Notes: a model not told the origin generated them from the sequence alone. A stretch of 64,000 bases of DNA from Phyllobacterium zundukense (GCF_002764115.1 NZ_CP017940.1:1090501-1154500); one strand, 5' to 3'; counted from the stretch's first letter, positions 27,513 through 36,959 are shown. A program made the numbers and translations.

Positions 27513-27941
27513 ATGACAAAATATATTCCGTTCATCCTGTTTACGGTCATGACCAATGCGGCAGCGCAAGTCATGCTCAAATACGGCATGATCACACTGG
27601 GGCCGGTCAGTTTCAGTGCGGACACCATTATTCAGCGGATATTCCAGATTGTTTTCAATCCCTGGGTTTTTGCCGGATTATTCATGTTTGTGATCTCAAT
27701 GGCGTCGCACCTCTTCGTGCTTTCCAAGGTCGATTTGTCCTTTGCCTACCCCTTCCTCAGCCTGGCCTATGTTGCGGTCGCGCTGTTTGCCTGGCTGGTC
27801 TTCAAGGAGGAGCTGGGTGCCTACAAGATCGCCGGAATTGCCTTCATCATGGTCGGGACGATCCTGATCGCCCAGAGTGGTCGCCATGAAACGACCGAGC
27901 CGGGTGAACAAACGCCGCCGGCATCCACGACATCGTCATGA
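27513..27941 (+). CDS. SMR/EamA-type small membrane protein (ArnE/ArnF-like)
   Basis: A 142-residue protein with four hydrophobic helices, beginning MTKYIPFILFTVMTNAAAQVMLKYG and containing LSKVDLSFAYPFLSLAYVAVALFAWLVFKEELG, a segment shared by SMR and ArnE/ArnF proteins. ArnE/ArnF flip undecaprenyl-phosphate-aminoarabinose across the inner membrane, so a flippase for the product of the two preceding enzymes is the attractive reading. A multidrug exporter is the alternative. The tail is Pro/Thr/Ser-rich. The SDR gene follows after 13 bases. Confidence 0.75.
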   Translation: MTKYIPFILFTVMTNAAAQVMLKYGMITLGPVSFSADTIIQRIFQIVFNPWVFAGLFMFVISMASHLFVLSKVDLSFAYPFLSLAYVAVALFAWLVFKEELGAYKIAGIAFIMVGTILIAQSGRHETTEPGEQTPPASTTSS

Positions 27942-27954
27942 GTGAGTTGAACCA

Positions 27955-28965
27955 ATGAGACAGATTATTTTTGGTGGTGATGGTTTTGTGGGGCGGCATC
28001 TCGCGCCAAAGCTGATCGCCGATGGGCAAGAGGTTATCGTTGCCGATATCGTCAAAAGCGATTTGGCGCACTACGACCACGTGACATTCATGAAATGCGA
28101 TGTCACCGATCCCAAGTCTGTTGCTGCTGTCGGTATCAAGGCTGATGACATGGTGTACAACCTGTCAGCCAAGATGCTTTCACCCCTGCAAGTGCGGGCG
28201 AAGCGGCATGATTTCTTCTTTCCGGTCAATTACTTCGGTACTGAAAACATCATCAGTGCGATGGACAGGGCCGGTGCCAGGAAGCTGGTCCATTACACGA
28301 CCGACATGATTTACGGCCACACCTATGTCTGGCCGCAAACCGAAGAGCACCCTGCGGCACCGCTCGGTGAGTATGGCATGTCGAAGTTGAAGACCGAGGA
28401 ACTGGCCGCTGAGTGGCGTAAGCGCGGGATGGACATTTCACTGTTTCGTCCCCGATTGATCATCGGGCCCGGTCGCCTTGGCATTCTGGAAAAGCTGTTC
28501 AAACTGGTCGATTACAACCTGCCTGTGCCAATGATCGGCTCGGGCAAAAATCCTTATCAGTTCATTTCCGTCTTCGATTGTGCCGAGGCGGCACGGGCTG
28601 CCTGGAAAGCAGGCGTGCCGAATGAGGCATACAACCTGGGTTCGCTTAACCCGCCGCCTGTTCGTAAACTACTCGGCGATCTCGTGAAGTTTGCTGGATC
28701 AAAATCGATCCTGCTGCCGACACCGGCATGGGCGGTGAAGCGGACACTAGACTTCTTCGATTGGGCGAACATGCCGATCATGGATCCGGAGCAGTATCTG
28801 ATTGCGGACGAGATGTGCGTGCTGGATGTGTCGAAAGCGGAACGTCAGCTTGGCTGGGTACCGCAACATCGCGACGAGGACATGCTCATCGCGGCCTACA
28901 AGGAATATCGCAACAAGAAAGACGGCAACACCGTACAGCAACCATCGTCCATAGCGGCGGAATAA
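27955..28965 (+). CDS. NAD-dependent epimerase/dehydratase (extended SDR)
   Basis: A 336-residue protein with the N-terminal Rossmann motif IIFGGDGFVGRHL and the catalytic YGMSK (Y-x3-K) near residue 141, preceded by HYTTDMIYGHT. The C-terminal half carries FDCAEAARAAWKAG and AYNLGSLNPP of the extended SDR family. It probably reduces, oxidises or epimerises a nucleotide- or lipid-linked sugar. Its position after a DprE1-like oxidase suggests it may play the reductase part that DprE2 plays in mycobacteria, or prepare a keto sugar for the aminotransferase; sequence alone does not decide. Confidence 0.82.
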   Translation: MRQIIFGGDGFVGRHLAPKLIADGQEVIVADIVKSDLAHYDHVTFMKCDVTDPKSVAAVGIKADDMVYNLSAKMLSPLQVRAKRHDFFFPVNYFGTENIISAMDRAGARKLVHYTTDMIYGHTYVWPQTEEHPAAPLGEYGMSKLKTEELAAEWRKRGMDISLFRPRLIIGPGRLGILEKLFKLVDYNLPVPMIGSGKNPYQFISVFDCAEAARAAWKAGVPNEAYNLGSLNPPPVRKLLGDLVKFAGSKSILLPTPAWAVKRTLDFFDWANMPIMDPEQYLIADEMCVLDVSKAERQLGWVPQHRDEDMLIAAYKEYRNKKDGNTVQQPSSIAAE

Positions 28966-28978
28966 ACGGGGAATGGCG

Positions 28979-30424
28979 ATGAACAAAGTGACAACGGCAA
29001 TGCAGCACCAGACTGTGCAGGGACTGATCAGCAAGCCGGACCTGCTTACGGTCGAAGACGCCAAGGTAATGTCGCTGCCGCGCATGACCGAGATTTTCAC
29101 CAAGCACCTCAATCCCGGCCAGCTGCATTTCATGAAGCTGCTCGGCTTTCACAAGGTGAAGATCGAGCGCGCCGAGGGGATGTACTATTACGACCAGAAC
29201 GGCCGCGCCATTCTTGATTTCTTCGGCGGGTTCGGATCGCTCGCCTTTGGCCACAATCATCCGCGAATCGTCGAGGCGCGCAAGAAATTCCAGGACGAGA
29301 AGCGTCAGGAAATTGCCATCGCCTTCATGTCGCAATATGCGAGTGCACTTGCGTACAATCTCGCAGCCTGTTCACCGGGCGACCTCGATATGGTGTTCCT
29401 GGGCTCATCCGGCTCGGAAGCGATGGAAGCTGCGATCAAGGTTGCAGAACGGGCCGCGGGACCGAAGAAGCCGAAGATCGTTTATGCGGAGAATTCCTTT
29501 CACGGCAAGACCAAGGGTGTGTTGTCGATCACCGACGGGCAGCTCTATCGCGGTGATTTCAAGCTCGTCGACAATACGGTTCGTGTTCCTTTCGGCGACA
29601 TTGACGCTATTGAAAATGCCTTCCGCTCCGATCCTGAAATCGGTGTGATCGTGCTGGAAACCATTCAGGGCGGCGGTGGCATTATCCAGGCACCGAATGA
29701 ATACTGGCAGAAGTTGCGAGCGCTGTGTGATCAGTACGGCGTGTTGTGGGTGGCCGATGAGGTCCAATGCGGTTTTGGCCGGTCTGGCAGATTCTATGCC
29801 TTCGAGCATGCGGGTGTTGTCCCGGATGTGACCGCTTTGGCGAAATCGCTTGGTGGCGGGAAGGCCGCTGTCGGCGCGATGATCGCCCGGCGCGAGGTAT
29901 ATATGAAAGCCTATGGCACGCCGAAGACGGCGATGATCCATGCCATGGCCACTTTTGGGGGTATCGGTGAAGCTTGCGCCACGTCGATCGAAGCGATCAA
30001 TGTTCTTTATGACGATCATTTGATCGACAATGCCGCTGCGACAGGGGACTATCTGTTGCAAAGGCTGGAAGAACTCAAAGCCAGATATCCGGCGATGATC
30101 AAGGATGTGCGCGGCAAGGGTCTGATGGTTGGCCTGGAGTTCCACGATTTCTCCAAGACAGTACCGGTGGTGCTGCGTCCGGTTCTGGCCGTGCTCGATG
30201 ACAAGCTGAAGGGCTCGCTTCCAGGCTTTATCGGCAGCCATCTTCTGCGCGATCACGGTGTGCTCGTCGCCTTTACCGAATATAATCGTAATGTGGTGCG
30301 CCTTGAACCGCCCCTCATTTGCGGCCGGGAACATGTCGACGAATTCATCAAGGCGTTGGATGAAGTGCTTTCGCGTGGGATCGTGCGCATCGTCAAGGAC
30401 TTCGTCAAAGCGCAGGTCAAGTAG
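28979..30424 (+). CDS. Class III PLP-dependent aminotransferase
   Basis: A 481-residue protein; the start at 28979 is preferred over an ATG two codons earlier because GGGGA sits six bases upstream. It has the class III signatures VFLGSSGSEAMEAAIKVAERA, SFHGKTKGVLSITDG, VIVLETIQGGGGI, VLWVADEVQCGFGRSG and the PLP lysine in ALAKSLGGGKAA. HLNPGQLHFMKLLGF near the N-terminus is a distinctive feature. It likely aminates a carbonyl product made by the neighbouring oxidase or SDR. Ornithine/acetylornithine-type use is possible but fits the context less well. Confidence 0.85.
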   Translation: MNKVTTAMQHQTVQGLISKPDLLTVEDAKVMSLPRMTEIFTKHLNPGQLHFMKLLGFHKVKIERAEGMYYYDQNGRAILDFFGGFGSLAFGHNHPRIVEARKKFQDEKRQEIAIAFMSQYASALAYNLAACSPGDLDMVFLGSSGSEAMEAAIKVAERAAGPKKPKIVYAENSFHGKTKGVLSITDGQLYRGDFKLVDNTVRVPFGDIDAIENAFRSDPEIGVIVLETIQGGGGIIQAPNEYWQKLRALCDQYGVLWVADEVQCGFGRSGRFYAFEHAGVVPDVTALAKSLGGGKAAVGAMIARREVYMKAYGTPKTAMIHAMATFGGIGEACATSIEAINVLYDDHLIDNAAATGDYLLQRLEELKARYPAMIKDVRGKGLMVGLEFHDFSKTVPVVLRPVLAVLDDKLKGSLPGFIGSHLLRDHGVLVAFTEYNRNVVRLEPPLICGREHVDEFIKALDEVLSRGIVRIVKDFVKAQVK

Positions 30425-30442
30425 CATCCTTTCCTGCATAAG

Positions 30443-30471
30443 AAAAAGGCCGGGCTCTTGCCCGGCTTTTT
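30443..30471. terminator. Bidirectional terminator between the aminotransferase and GT-C genes
   Basis: A perfect stem GCCGGGC/GCCCGGC with loop TCTT is flanked by AAAAAG on the left and TTTTT on the right, so it can end transcription in both directions for two converging genes. Confidence 0.92.
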
Positions 30472-30475
30472 GTTG

Positions 30476-32203
30476 TCAGGATTGTCCGGAAAGCTTGATA
30501 TCGGGTCTGAGCAGCAAATCCCAGCACTCATTGAGCTTCACGACGGTTCGATCAGCGAGGGTTTTTTCATACACATTCTGCAGTAAAATGCGAGCGCTGG
30601 TTATAGGACAGCCAGGGCGCAAAACGCCATCGGTTGCGCGAAGAGACGCTTCCTCTGCTGCTGTCAGACTACCGACCGTGCGGAAAGGATCTGCGCCGAT
30701 CTGGATGTTTCGGGTTGCATCGCGATCCAGTATCCAGGGAAACGGGTTGACGAAGTCCAGCGTCATCAAGTTGTTCAGCCGAACGCCGTTATCGCTTTCG
30801 AACTCCTTGATGGCTTTGACAACGCGGTCTGCGGAGATGATCCAGTACATTTGATAGTCGAGCTCGGAATAGAGCTGCCAGCTCGGCAATTGATCCTGTT
30901 CGGCAAGTTGGCGGTAGGCGCCCGGGTTCTGCGCATAGTGGGACTCCAGCAGCTCGGCACGATCCATCACGTCTCTACGGGTTGAAACGAGGCCCATGGT
31001 TTTGACGTCGGTAACCGGCGCTGCCACATAGGTTGGTGCGACGGCGACAAAGCGCAGCGTGCCGTGCACGACTTTGGTGACAGTCGGGATCGCCGTAAAA
31101 GCGACGAGACAATAGACGATCAACCGGTGCTTTTCGGTCAGCGCAGAAGTCTTGAGCAACATTGCCAGCAGCACGGGCCAAAGGAAGATGAACTCCTGAC
31201 TGCCCGTATTCTGGGTTTCGAGGAAAATGCCCGCGACGAGGACAACGCCGATCCAAAGCCAATCCCGATCGAGAAGCGACGCAAAGCCTTCTGTTGTTTG
31301 GCTCTGACGCGAGCTGTTCAGGTTTTTCAGAAGGGCACCTCGATCCAACCAGTACAGGAACAGGATGAGGGCTGCCGCAGCCAGGATAACGTCGAGCTTG
31401 ATCGAAAAAACCGTCAAGAAGCGAGAAAGAAGGAGGCCTTCATTCATGCCGACAAGTGCCGCAATACTCTTCAGATAGGCTGATATCATCCCGTGGTTCA
31501 GTTCCAGTCCCAAGAGCACCAGGGCGAAGATGCCGGCCGCAAGCAAGAGATGGCGCAACATGAACCGGCCCGCGAGAATTGCGAAAAGGCCGATAAGGCC
31601 CCCCGCCAGAAACCCCGTGATCTTGGTCAAAAAGAGCGCGAGCATCGTCAGCGCCGCGATGATGGCGAGCTTGCGGCCGCTTGGGAGAAAGACGAGGGCG
31701 CTTGTCAGCACATAGAGGAGTAGCGAAGTGTGCCGGTTGTAGACGCCAAAACCATTCACTCCGGGATAGGAATGAAAGCTCTGGGTGTTGATCGGGCAGA
31801 GGGCAAAGATGAGGAAAGGAACGAGGATTGCAAATGCAATCTTGCGGCTCCGCTTGTCGATGGCGGCGATGATCACGGCCATCAACGGGGCTGCGGAAAT
31901 CAGTACGGACCACTGCGCCAAAAGGGTGGGCTGGCCCCCGGGAAACAGCGTCTGCAGCCAATAGAACTGGTAGTAATCCAGTGCGCCAACCGGAGCGAGG
32001 AAATCCACTGCGGGGATTTGACCAAGCTTTATGCGCTGGGCCGCATCGAGATAGATGTAAGTGTCCCAATACATCGGGCCGATTGGCAGGATCAGCGGCA
32101 ACGATGACAGAGCGCAAACAATGATCAGGACGAGCGCGAGCAAGGCCAGCGGCGAACAAATCAGGGCGTAAGGTCTGGTGATGCCGCTGGAAAGATCTGA
32201 CAT
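30476..32203 (-). CDS. Polytopic membrane protein, GT-C glycosyltransferase-like
   Basis: A 575-residue protein with about eleven hydrophobic helices, started at MSDLSSGITRPYAL; a TTG five codons earlier is less likely. The first periplasmic loop has GPMYWDTYIYLDAAQRIKLGQIPAVDF, the Asp-containing loop and 'G..P..DF' pattern seen in ArnT/PMT-type GT-C enzymes. The C-terminal 200 residues are soluble. GT-C enzymes take sugar from a polyprenyl phosphate, which is what the convergent gene set appears to make. No catalytic residue can be proved by eye, so this is a fold-level guess. Confidence 0.6.
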   Translation of the reverse strand: MSDLSSGITRPYALICSPLALLALVLIIVCALSSLPLILPIGPMYWDTYIYLDAAQRIKLGQIPAVDFLAPVGALDYYQFYWLQTLFPGGQPTLLAQWSVLISAAPLMAVIIAAIDKRSRKIAFAILVPFLIFALCPINTQSFHSYPGVNGFGVYNRHTSLLLYVLTSALVFLPSGRKLAIIAALTMLALFLTKITGFLAGGLIGLFAILAGRFMLRHLLLAAGIFALVLLGLELNHGMISAYLKSIAALVGMNEGLLLSRFLTVFSIKLDVILAAAALILFLYWLDRGALLKNLNSSRQSQTTEGFASLLDRDWLWIGVVLVAGIFLETQNTGSQEFIFLWPVLLAMLLKTSALTEKHRLIVYCLVAFTAIPTVTKVVHGTLRFVAVAPTYVAAPVTDVKTMGLVSTRRDVMDRAELLESHYAQNPGAYRQLAEQDQLPSWQLYSELDYQMYWIISADRVVKAIKEFESDNGVRLNNLMTLDFVNPFPWILDRDATRNIQIGADPFRTVGSLTAAEEASLRATDGVLRPGCPITSARILLQNVYEKTLADRTVVKLNECWDLLLRPDIKLSGQS

Positions 32204-32327
32204 GCTTCTTCGTTTCAATTTCTAAGACGTGTGGAGACTATCTTTAGGGCCACAATTCTCCACATTGCGTTAAACTGCTGCTGGAATTTACTGCGGCTTT
32301 CCAGCAAAACGCTGTCGTTTTGCCGCG

Positions 32328-32354
32328 CGTCGCGGCGTGTTTTGGCCATGTCGC
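32328..32354 (+). promoter_or_regulatory. Tandem TGTCGC-type operator upstream of the GcvT flavoprotein
   Basis: CGTCGC at 32328 and TGTCGC at 32349 lie exactly 21 bases apart on the coding strand, about 100 bases before the flavoprotein start. The second is embedded in GGCCATGTCGCAA, an 11-13 base string also found at 36991 and, inverted, at 59370. Known GlxA-family AraC regulators such as Pseudomonas ArgR bind tandem TGTCGC half-sites two helical turns apart. The regulator at 35961-36959 is the likely partner. Confidence 0.6.
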
Positions 32355-32450
32355 AAACAGGCCTTAGCGATAGACATGAGGAACGGCATAGTGCACAAAA
32401 ATCGGCAAGAGCCGTTCCGACCATCGATCGATACCAGAGGATAGAGTGAA

Positions 32451-34967
32451 ATGAAGACTGAGGCGCGTGTTGTCGTTATCGGCGGTGGTGTGGTGGGTGT
32501 CTCGACACTCTATCATCTGGCCAAGAAAGGCTGGAGCGATGTTGTACTGATCGAACGCAAGGAATTGACTTCCGGTTCGACCTGGCATGCTGCGGGCCTT
32601 CTGCCGTTGTTCAACATGAGTTATTCGGTCGGTCAGATTCACAAATATTCGGTCAAGTTCTATCAGGAGCTGCAAACGGAAACCGGCATGAATGTCGGCT
32701 TCACCAATTGCAGCAATATCCGTCTCGCCCGTACCAAGGACCGCTGGGACGAATATATGTACTATGCCGGTGTTGCCGAGACCATCGGCGTGCCAGTGAA
32801 GTTGCTGACACCGGCGCAGGTCAAAGAAATCTGGCCGCTGGCTGAAATGGACGGCATTCTCGGCGCGATCCAGCATCCTGAAGATGGTTATATCCAGCCT
32901 GCCGATCTGACGCAGGCCCTGGCAAAGGGCGCGCGCGACCGCGGCGCAACGATCTATCGTTACACGACCGTCCTCGGCATCGAACAATTGCCGTCCGGCC
33001 AGTGGCTTGTGAAGACTGACAAGGGCGATATCACTGCTGAACACGTTGTGTCCGCGACCGGTAACTTTGCCCGCAAGACCGGCAGGATGGTTGGTCTGGA
33101 TGTGCCTGTCATCCCGGTCGAGCACCAATATATCGTCACCGAACCGCATCCGGCCATTCTTGAGCGCAAGGCCAAGGGCCTGCCGGAAATGGGCGTCCTG
33201 CGCGAAAGCGACAGTTCGTGGTACATGCGTGAGGAAAATGGCGGCCTGCTGCTCGGACCTTACGAAAAAGGCGCACCAGTCTGCTATGTCGATGGCCCAT
33301 CGGACGCCAGCGAATATGAACTGTTCCAGGAAGACCTCGATCGCCTTGAAACTCATATCGAAACTGCCATAGCTCGCGTTCCCGCGTTTGGCGAAGTCGG
33401 TATCAAGAAGGTCTATAATGGCGCGATCGCCTATACGCCTGACGGGTCGCCGATCATCGGGCCCGCGCCGCGCTTGAAGAATTTCTGGCTGAATGAAGGT
33501 CACTCCTTTGGTGTCACCGCCGCTGGCGGTGCCGGCTGGCAGTTGGCCGAATGGATCGTCGAGGGCGAGCCTTCCATTGACATGATGGGCGTCGATCCGC
33601 GCCGGTTTGGTCCTTACGCGACCGAAGGCTATCTGAAGGAAAAGAACGAGGAAGCCTATGCCGAGGTCTTCTCGGTGCATTATCCGGATGAAGAACGCGG
33701 CGCCGCACGTCCATTGAAGCGTTCGCCATCCTATGATCGTCAGAAGGCACTCGGCGCCGTGTTTGGCACGGTCTATGGCTGGGAGCGCGCCAACTGGTTT
33801 GCGCCGCAGGGCTATGGCCTGGATGTCGCCAAGCTCGACAAGCCTGACGTGATCATGAACCAGAATCATCCGAAACCCGACGCCGAAGGCAAGGTGAAGG
33901 AGCTCTGGTCGTTCCGCCGCTCGAACTATTTCGAGCATGTCGGGCACGAGATAAAGAACGTGACCAACAATGTCGGCCTCCTCGACATGTCGGCTTTTGC
34001 CAAGATGGAAGTTTCTGGCCCCGGTGCGCGCGCCTGGCTGGATTCGATCCTCGCGAATCGCATCCCGAAGAAGCAGGGGCGCATTGCCCTTTGCCACCTT
34101 CTGACTCCGGCGGGTGGCGTTCGTTCGGAATTCACCGTGTATGAATGGGTTCCGGGCAAGTTCTACCTCGTATCTGCCGGTGCCTACGAAAATCATGATC
34201 ACGACTATCTGCACAAGCTTTTGCCAGCGGATGGTTCGGTAACACTGCGTCCGATCACGCAGATGTATGGCGTTCTTGTCCTCGCAGGACCCAAGAGCCG
34301 TCAGGTTCTCGAGAAGCTCACCCGCGCCGACCTTTCCAACGAGGCATTCCCTTGGCTCTCCGGCAAGGAGATCAGCGTGGGTACGGCAACGGCGCATGCG
34401 CTGCGCGTCAACTTTGTTGGCGAACTGGGCTGGGAGCTGCATCACCCGATCGAACAGCAGAACACCATCTATGATCTGCTGCTTGAGGTGGGTGCGGAAT
34501 TCGGCATCAAACCATTCGGTATCCGGGCAATGACCGCGATGGCCGTGGAGAAATCCTATCGTCTGATCCCGCGCGAATTGTCGATCGAATACAACGCCTT
34601 CGAAAGCGGTCTTGATCGTTTCGTTCATCCGAACAAGGGCGAGTTCATCGGCCGGGATGCTGTGGTCAAGGCGCGTGAAGAAGGTTTGAAGTGGAACTTC
34701 GTGACGCTGGAAGTTCATGTTCCCGGGGTCTCCGATGTGGACGCGCGTGGCAGTGAGCCGATCTACTTCAAGGGCGAACTTGTTGGCCGTGCCACCCATG
34801 GCGGCTATGGCTGGCGTCTTGGCAAGAGCCTTGCCCTTGCAATGGTGAAGCCGGATTATTCCGCACTCGGCACCGAACTTGAGATCAAGATTCTCGGCAA
34901 GACACACAAGGCAACGGTTATCCCCGAGTCGCCGTTCGACACCGAAAACGAGCGCTTGAAGGCTTAA
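32451..34967 (+). CDS. Dimethylglycine/sarcosine dehydrogenase-like flavoprotein with GcvT domain (1)
   Basis: An 838-residue enzyme. The FAD motif VVVIGGGVVGVSTLYHLAKKGW is at the N-terminus, with ELTSGSTWHAAGLLPLF just after, the site where relatives bind FAD covalently through His. The DAO domain runs to about 400, then an FAO-type linker and a C-terminal GcvT tetrahydrofolate domain (about 470-838). These enzymes remove N-methyl groups and form methylene-tetrahydrofolate. The exact substrate (dimethylglycine, sarcosine or another N-methyl compound) cannot be read from sequence. A terminator follows. Confidence 0.88.
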   Translation: MKTEARVVVIGGGVVGVSTLYHLAKKGWSDVVLIERKELTSGSTWHAAGLLPLFNMSYSVGQIHKYSVKFYQELQTETGMNVGFTNCSNIRLARTKDRWDEYMYYAGVAETIGVPVKLLTPAQVKEIWPLAEMDGILGAIQHPEDGYIQPADLTQALAKGARDRGATIYRYTTVLGIEQLPSGQWLVKTDKGDITAEHVVSATGNFARKTGRMVGLDVPVIPVEHQYIVTEPHPAILERKAKGLPEMGVLRESDSSWYMREENGGLLLGPYEKGAPVCYVDGPSDASEYELFQEDLDRLETHIETAIARVPAFGEVGIKKVYNGAIAYTPDGSPIIGPAPRLKNFWLNEGHSFGVTAAGGAGWQLAEWIVEGEPSIDMMGVDPRRFGPYATEGYLKEKNEEAYAEVFSVHYPDEERGAARPLKRSPSYDRQKALGAVFGTVYGWERANWFAPQGYGLDVAKLDKPDVIMNQNHPKPDAEGKVKELWSFRRSNYFEHVGHEIKNVTNNVGLLDMSAFAKMEVSGPGARAWLDSILANRIPKKQGRIALCHLLTPAGGVRSEFTVYEWVPGKFYLVSAGAYENHDHDYLHKLLPADGSVTLRPITQMYGVLVLAGPKSRQVLEKLTRADLSNEAFPWLSGKEISVGTATAHALRVNFVGELGWELHHPIEQQNTIYDLLLEVGAEFGIKPFGIRAMTAMAVEKSYRLIPRELSIEYNAFESGLDRFVHPNKGEFIGRDAVVKAREEGLKWNFVTLEVHVPGVSDVDARGSEPIYFKGELVGRATHGGYGWRLGKSLALAMVKPDYSALGTELEIKILGKTHKATVIPESPFDTENERLKA

Positions 34968-34996
34968 CCCGCGGCGATTATTCAATCTTTTTAGCG

Positions 34997-35028
34997 ATGG
35001 CGCTCCGACAGGGGGCGCCATTTTCTTT
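34997..35028 (+). terminator. Intrinsic terminator after the GcvT flavoprotein
   Basis: ATGGCGCTCC pairs with the GGGGGCGCCAT arm around a short loop, and TTTTCTTTT follows. It separates the flavoprotein from the VWA-domain gene. Confidence 0.8.
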
Positions 35029-35107
35029 TATCGGATTTTCGTTCAACTGAATGTGAACGAGTTCGAAGTTGCTTTGCGTTTTGGCAATTTGAGTTAGACT
35101 TCGGTCT

Positions 35108-35959
35108 ATGACATGGCGAAGGAAGGCTCTCAGCAGTTTTCTATCACTGGCGGCGCTATTGGCCAGTTTTTCGACGCATGCCCAATCAGCTGAAACCGAG
35201 GTTGACGTCGAGCTGGTACTTGCGGTCGATGCATCGCGGTCCATGGAACCGTTCGAACAGAAAATTCAGCGTGACGGGTATATTGCCGCCTTCCGTCGCA
35301 AGGAGGTAATTGATGCCATCCGCGATGGCGTCCATGGGCGTGTCGCAATCACCTATGTGGAGTGGGCCGGATCGACAGTGCAACGGACTATTGTTCCTTG
35401 GACGCTGATCGATGGCGCTGACGCGGCAGAAAGACTTGCGGACGCGCTTGATCAACCGATTCCATCGACACAGAGCCGGACTTCAATTTCCGGAGCTATC
35501 GATTTCAGTAGCGGGTTGTTCGACAATAACGGTTTCAAGGGAATGCGAAAAGTCATCGATATTTCCGGTGACGGCGCCAATAACAATGGCCGACCGGTTG
35601 CCGAGGCGCGCGATCAGGCGGTGGCGAAGGGAATTACGGTCAACGGCCTGCCATTGATGACCCGCGGAGATTTCTATTCTGACTGGGCGGTAAAGGACCT
35701 CGATATCTACTACAGCAGCTGTGTTATCGGCGGGCCGGGAGCGTTCATGATTCCGGTTAATTCCTGGGATCAGTTCCCAGAAGCGGTACGCCGAAAACTC
35801 GTCCTTGAACTTGCCGGCAATAGGCCCGTCATGCAAAGGGCCGATTGGATGCCGTCGGAAAGTCCACCGGTCATCCTCGTCCAGGACAAGCTGGTCTATG
35901 ATTGCCTATCCGGCGAGCGCATCTGGCAGAGGCGCATGCAGGACTGGGAATCGCGCTAG
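35108..35959 (+). CDS. DUF1194 von Willebrand factor A-like secreted protein
   Basis: A 283-residue protein with a signal peptide (MTWRRKALSSFLSLAALLASFSTHAQSAE). The mature part starts VDVELVLAVDASRSMEPFEQ, a VWA MIDAS motif (D-x-S-x-S), and includes RKVIDISGDGANNNGRP, the strand that follows in DUF1194 proteins. VWA domains bind partners through a metal ion. It sits between the flavoprotein and its presumed regulator, but nothing ties it to amine metabolism directly. Function unknown. Confidence 0.85.
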   Translation: MTWRRKALSSFLSLAALLASFSTHAQSAETEVDVELVLAVDASRSMEPFEQKIQRDGYIAAFRRKEVIDAIRDGVHGRVAITYVEWAGSTVQRTIVPWTLIDGADAAERLADALDQPIPSTQSRTSISGAIDFSSGLFDNNGFKGMRKVIDISGDGANNNGRPVAEARDQAVAKGITVNGLPLMTRGDFYSDWAVKDLDIYYSSCVIGGPGAFMIPVNSWDQFPEAVRRKLVLELAGNRPVMQRADWMPSESPPVILVQDKLVYDCLSGERIWQRRMQDWESR

Positions 35960-35960
35960 A

Positions 35961-36959
35961 TCAAGCTGCCATCAACTGCTTGCGGTCCGCGCGTTCCTGC
36001 TGAGGCGAACGGCCGTAGAGTTCGCGATAGCATTTGGAAAAATGCGATGCAGAGACGAACCCGCAAGCGACCGCCACTTCCACAATCGGCATGGAGGACT
36101 GGATCAGCAGGTGGCGCGCACGGTCAAGGCGTATTTCCAGATAGTAGCGGGCAGGGGACCTGCCCATTTCCTGGCGAAACAGCCGCTCGATCTGGCGACG
36201 CGACAATCCGACATGATCGGCAATTTCGATCAGCGACAGAGGTTCGGACAGCCGCGCTTCCATCAACTCGATGATCGTCAGGACCTTTGAATTCTGAACG
36301 CCAAGGCGCGCGCGCAGCGGCAGACGCTGGCGGTCGTGCGGGCTGCGCACCCGGTCAGTCAGTGCCTGCTCGCAGACCCGGTTGACGATGTTGTCGCCGA
36401 AATCATCGCCGATCAGCTTGAGCATCATATCCAGCGCAGCCGTACCGCCGGCGCAGGTATAGATATTGCCGTCTACTTCGAAGAGGTCGGCATAGACATC
36501 GGCCTTCGGAAATGCCTCTGCAAATCCTGGCAGATTTTCCCAGTGGATCGCACAACGCTTGCCTGAAAGCAGGCCCGCAGCTGCGAGAATATGCGCGCCC
36601 GTGCACAATCCACCGACGGCAACGCCGCGGTTGAATTCCTCCCGCAGCCAGGCAAAAACCGACTTGTTCTGGAATTTCTCCACGTGCACACCGGAACAAA
36701 CGAAAACCATCGAAGGCCGTTCTTCGCCGGTAAGGTATCGCCGTTCATCTTCAAGCGACGAGGTGGTAGCGCATTCAACACCATTGGAGGCGGTGACAGG
36801 CTTTGCATCCACTGAAGCTAGACGCCACCGGTAAGCCTCGTAACCCAGCATACGATTGGCAATACGCAGCGGTTCAATGGCTGTCGCAAACGCGATCATT
36901 GAAAAATTCGGCACGAGGAAAAAAACGAAAGACCGCTTGTTGAGACCGACGTGATCCAT
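35961..36959 (-). CDS. GlxA-family AraC-type regulator (GbdR-like)
   Basis: A 332-residue regulator with an N-terminal DJ-1/PfpI-like domain (FFLVPNFSMIAFATAIEPLRIANRM; GGLCTGAHILAAAGLLSGKRCAIHWE) and a C-terminal AraC double helix-turn-helix (PLSLIEIADHVGLSRRQIERLFRQEMGRSPARYYLEIRLDRA, then VACGFVSASHFSKCYRELYGRSP). Members of this family, including GbdR, CdhR and ArgR, control betaine, carnitine and arginine use. Two TGTCGCAA elements lie upstream, so it may regulate itself. Located among amine demethylation genes, it is the best candidate for their control. Confidence 0.88.
   Translation of the reverse strand: MDHVGLNKRSFVFFLVPNFSMIAFATAIEPLRIANRMLGYEAYRWRLASVDAKPVTASNGVECATTSSLEDERRYLTGEERPSMVFVCSGVHVEKFQNKSVFAWLREEFNRGVAVGGLCTGAHILAAAGLLSGKRCAIHWENLPGFAEAFPKADVYADLFEVDGNIYTCAGGTAALDMMLKLIGDDFGDNIVNRVCEQALTDRVRSPHDRQRLPLRARLGVQNSKVLTIIELMEARLSEPLSLIEIADHVGLSRRQIERLFRQEMGRSPARYYLEIRLDRARHLLIQSSMPIVEVAVACGFVSASHFSKCYRELYGRSPQQERADRKQLMAA

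Noticed and set aside
29405..30439. 344-codon minus-strand frame
   Set aside because: Antisense to the class III aminotransferase, whose sense product has all PLP motifs.
32364..35021. 885-codon open frame on the minus strand
   Set aside because: It lies antisense to the GcvT flavoprotein at 32451-34967, whose product matches a known family along its full length. The antisense product resembles nothing and is a by-product of codon bias at high GC.
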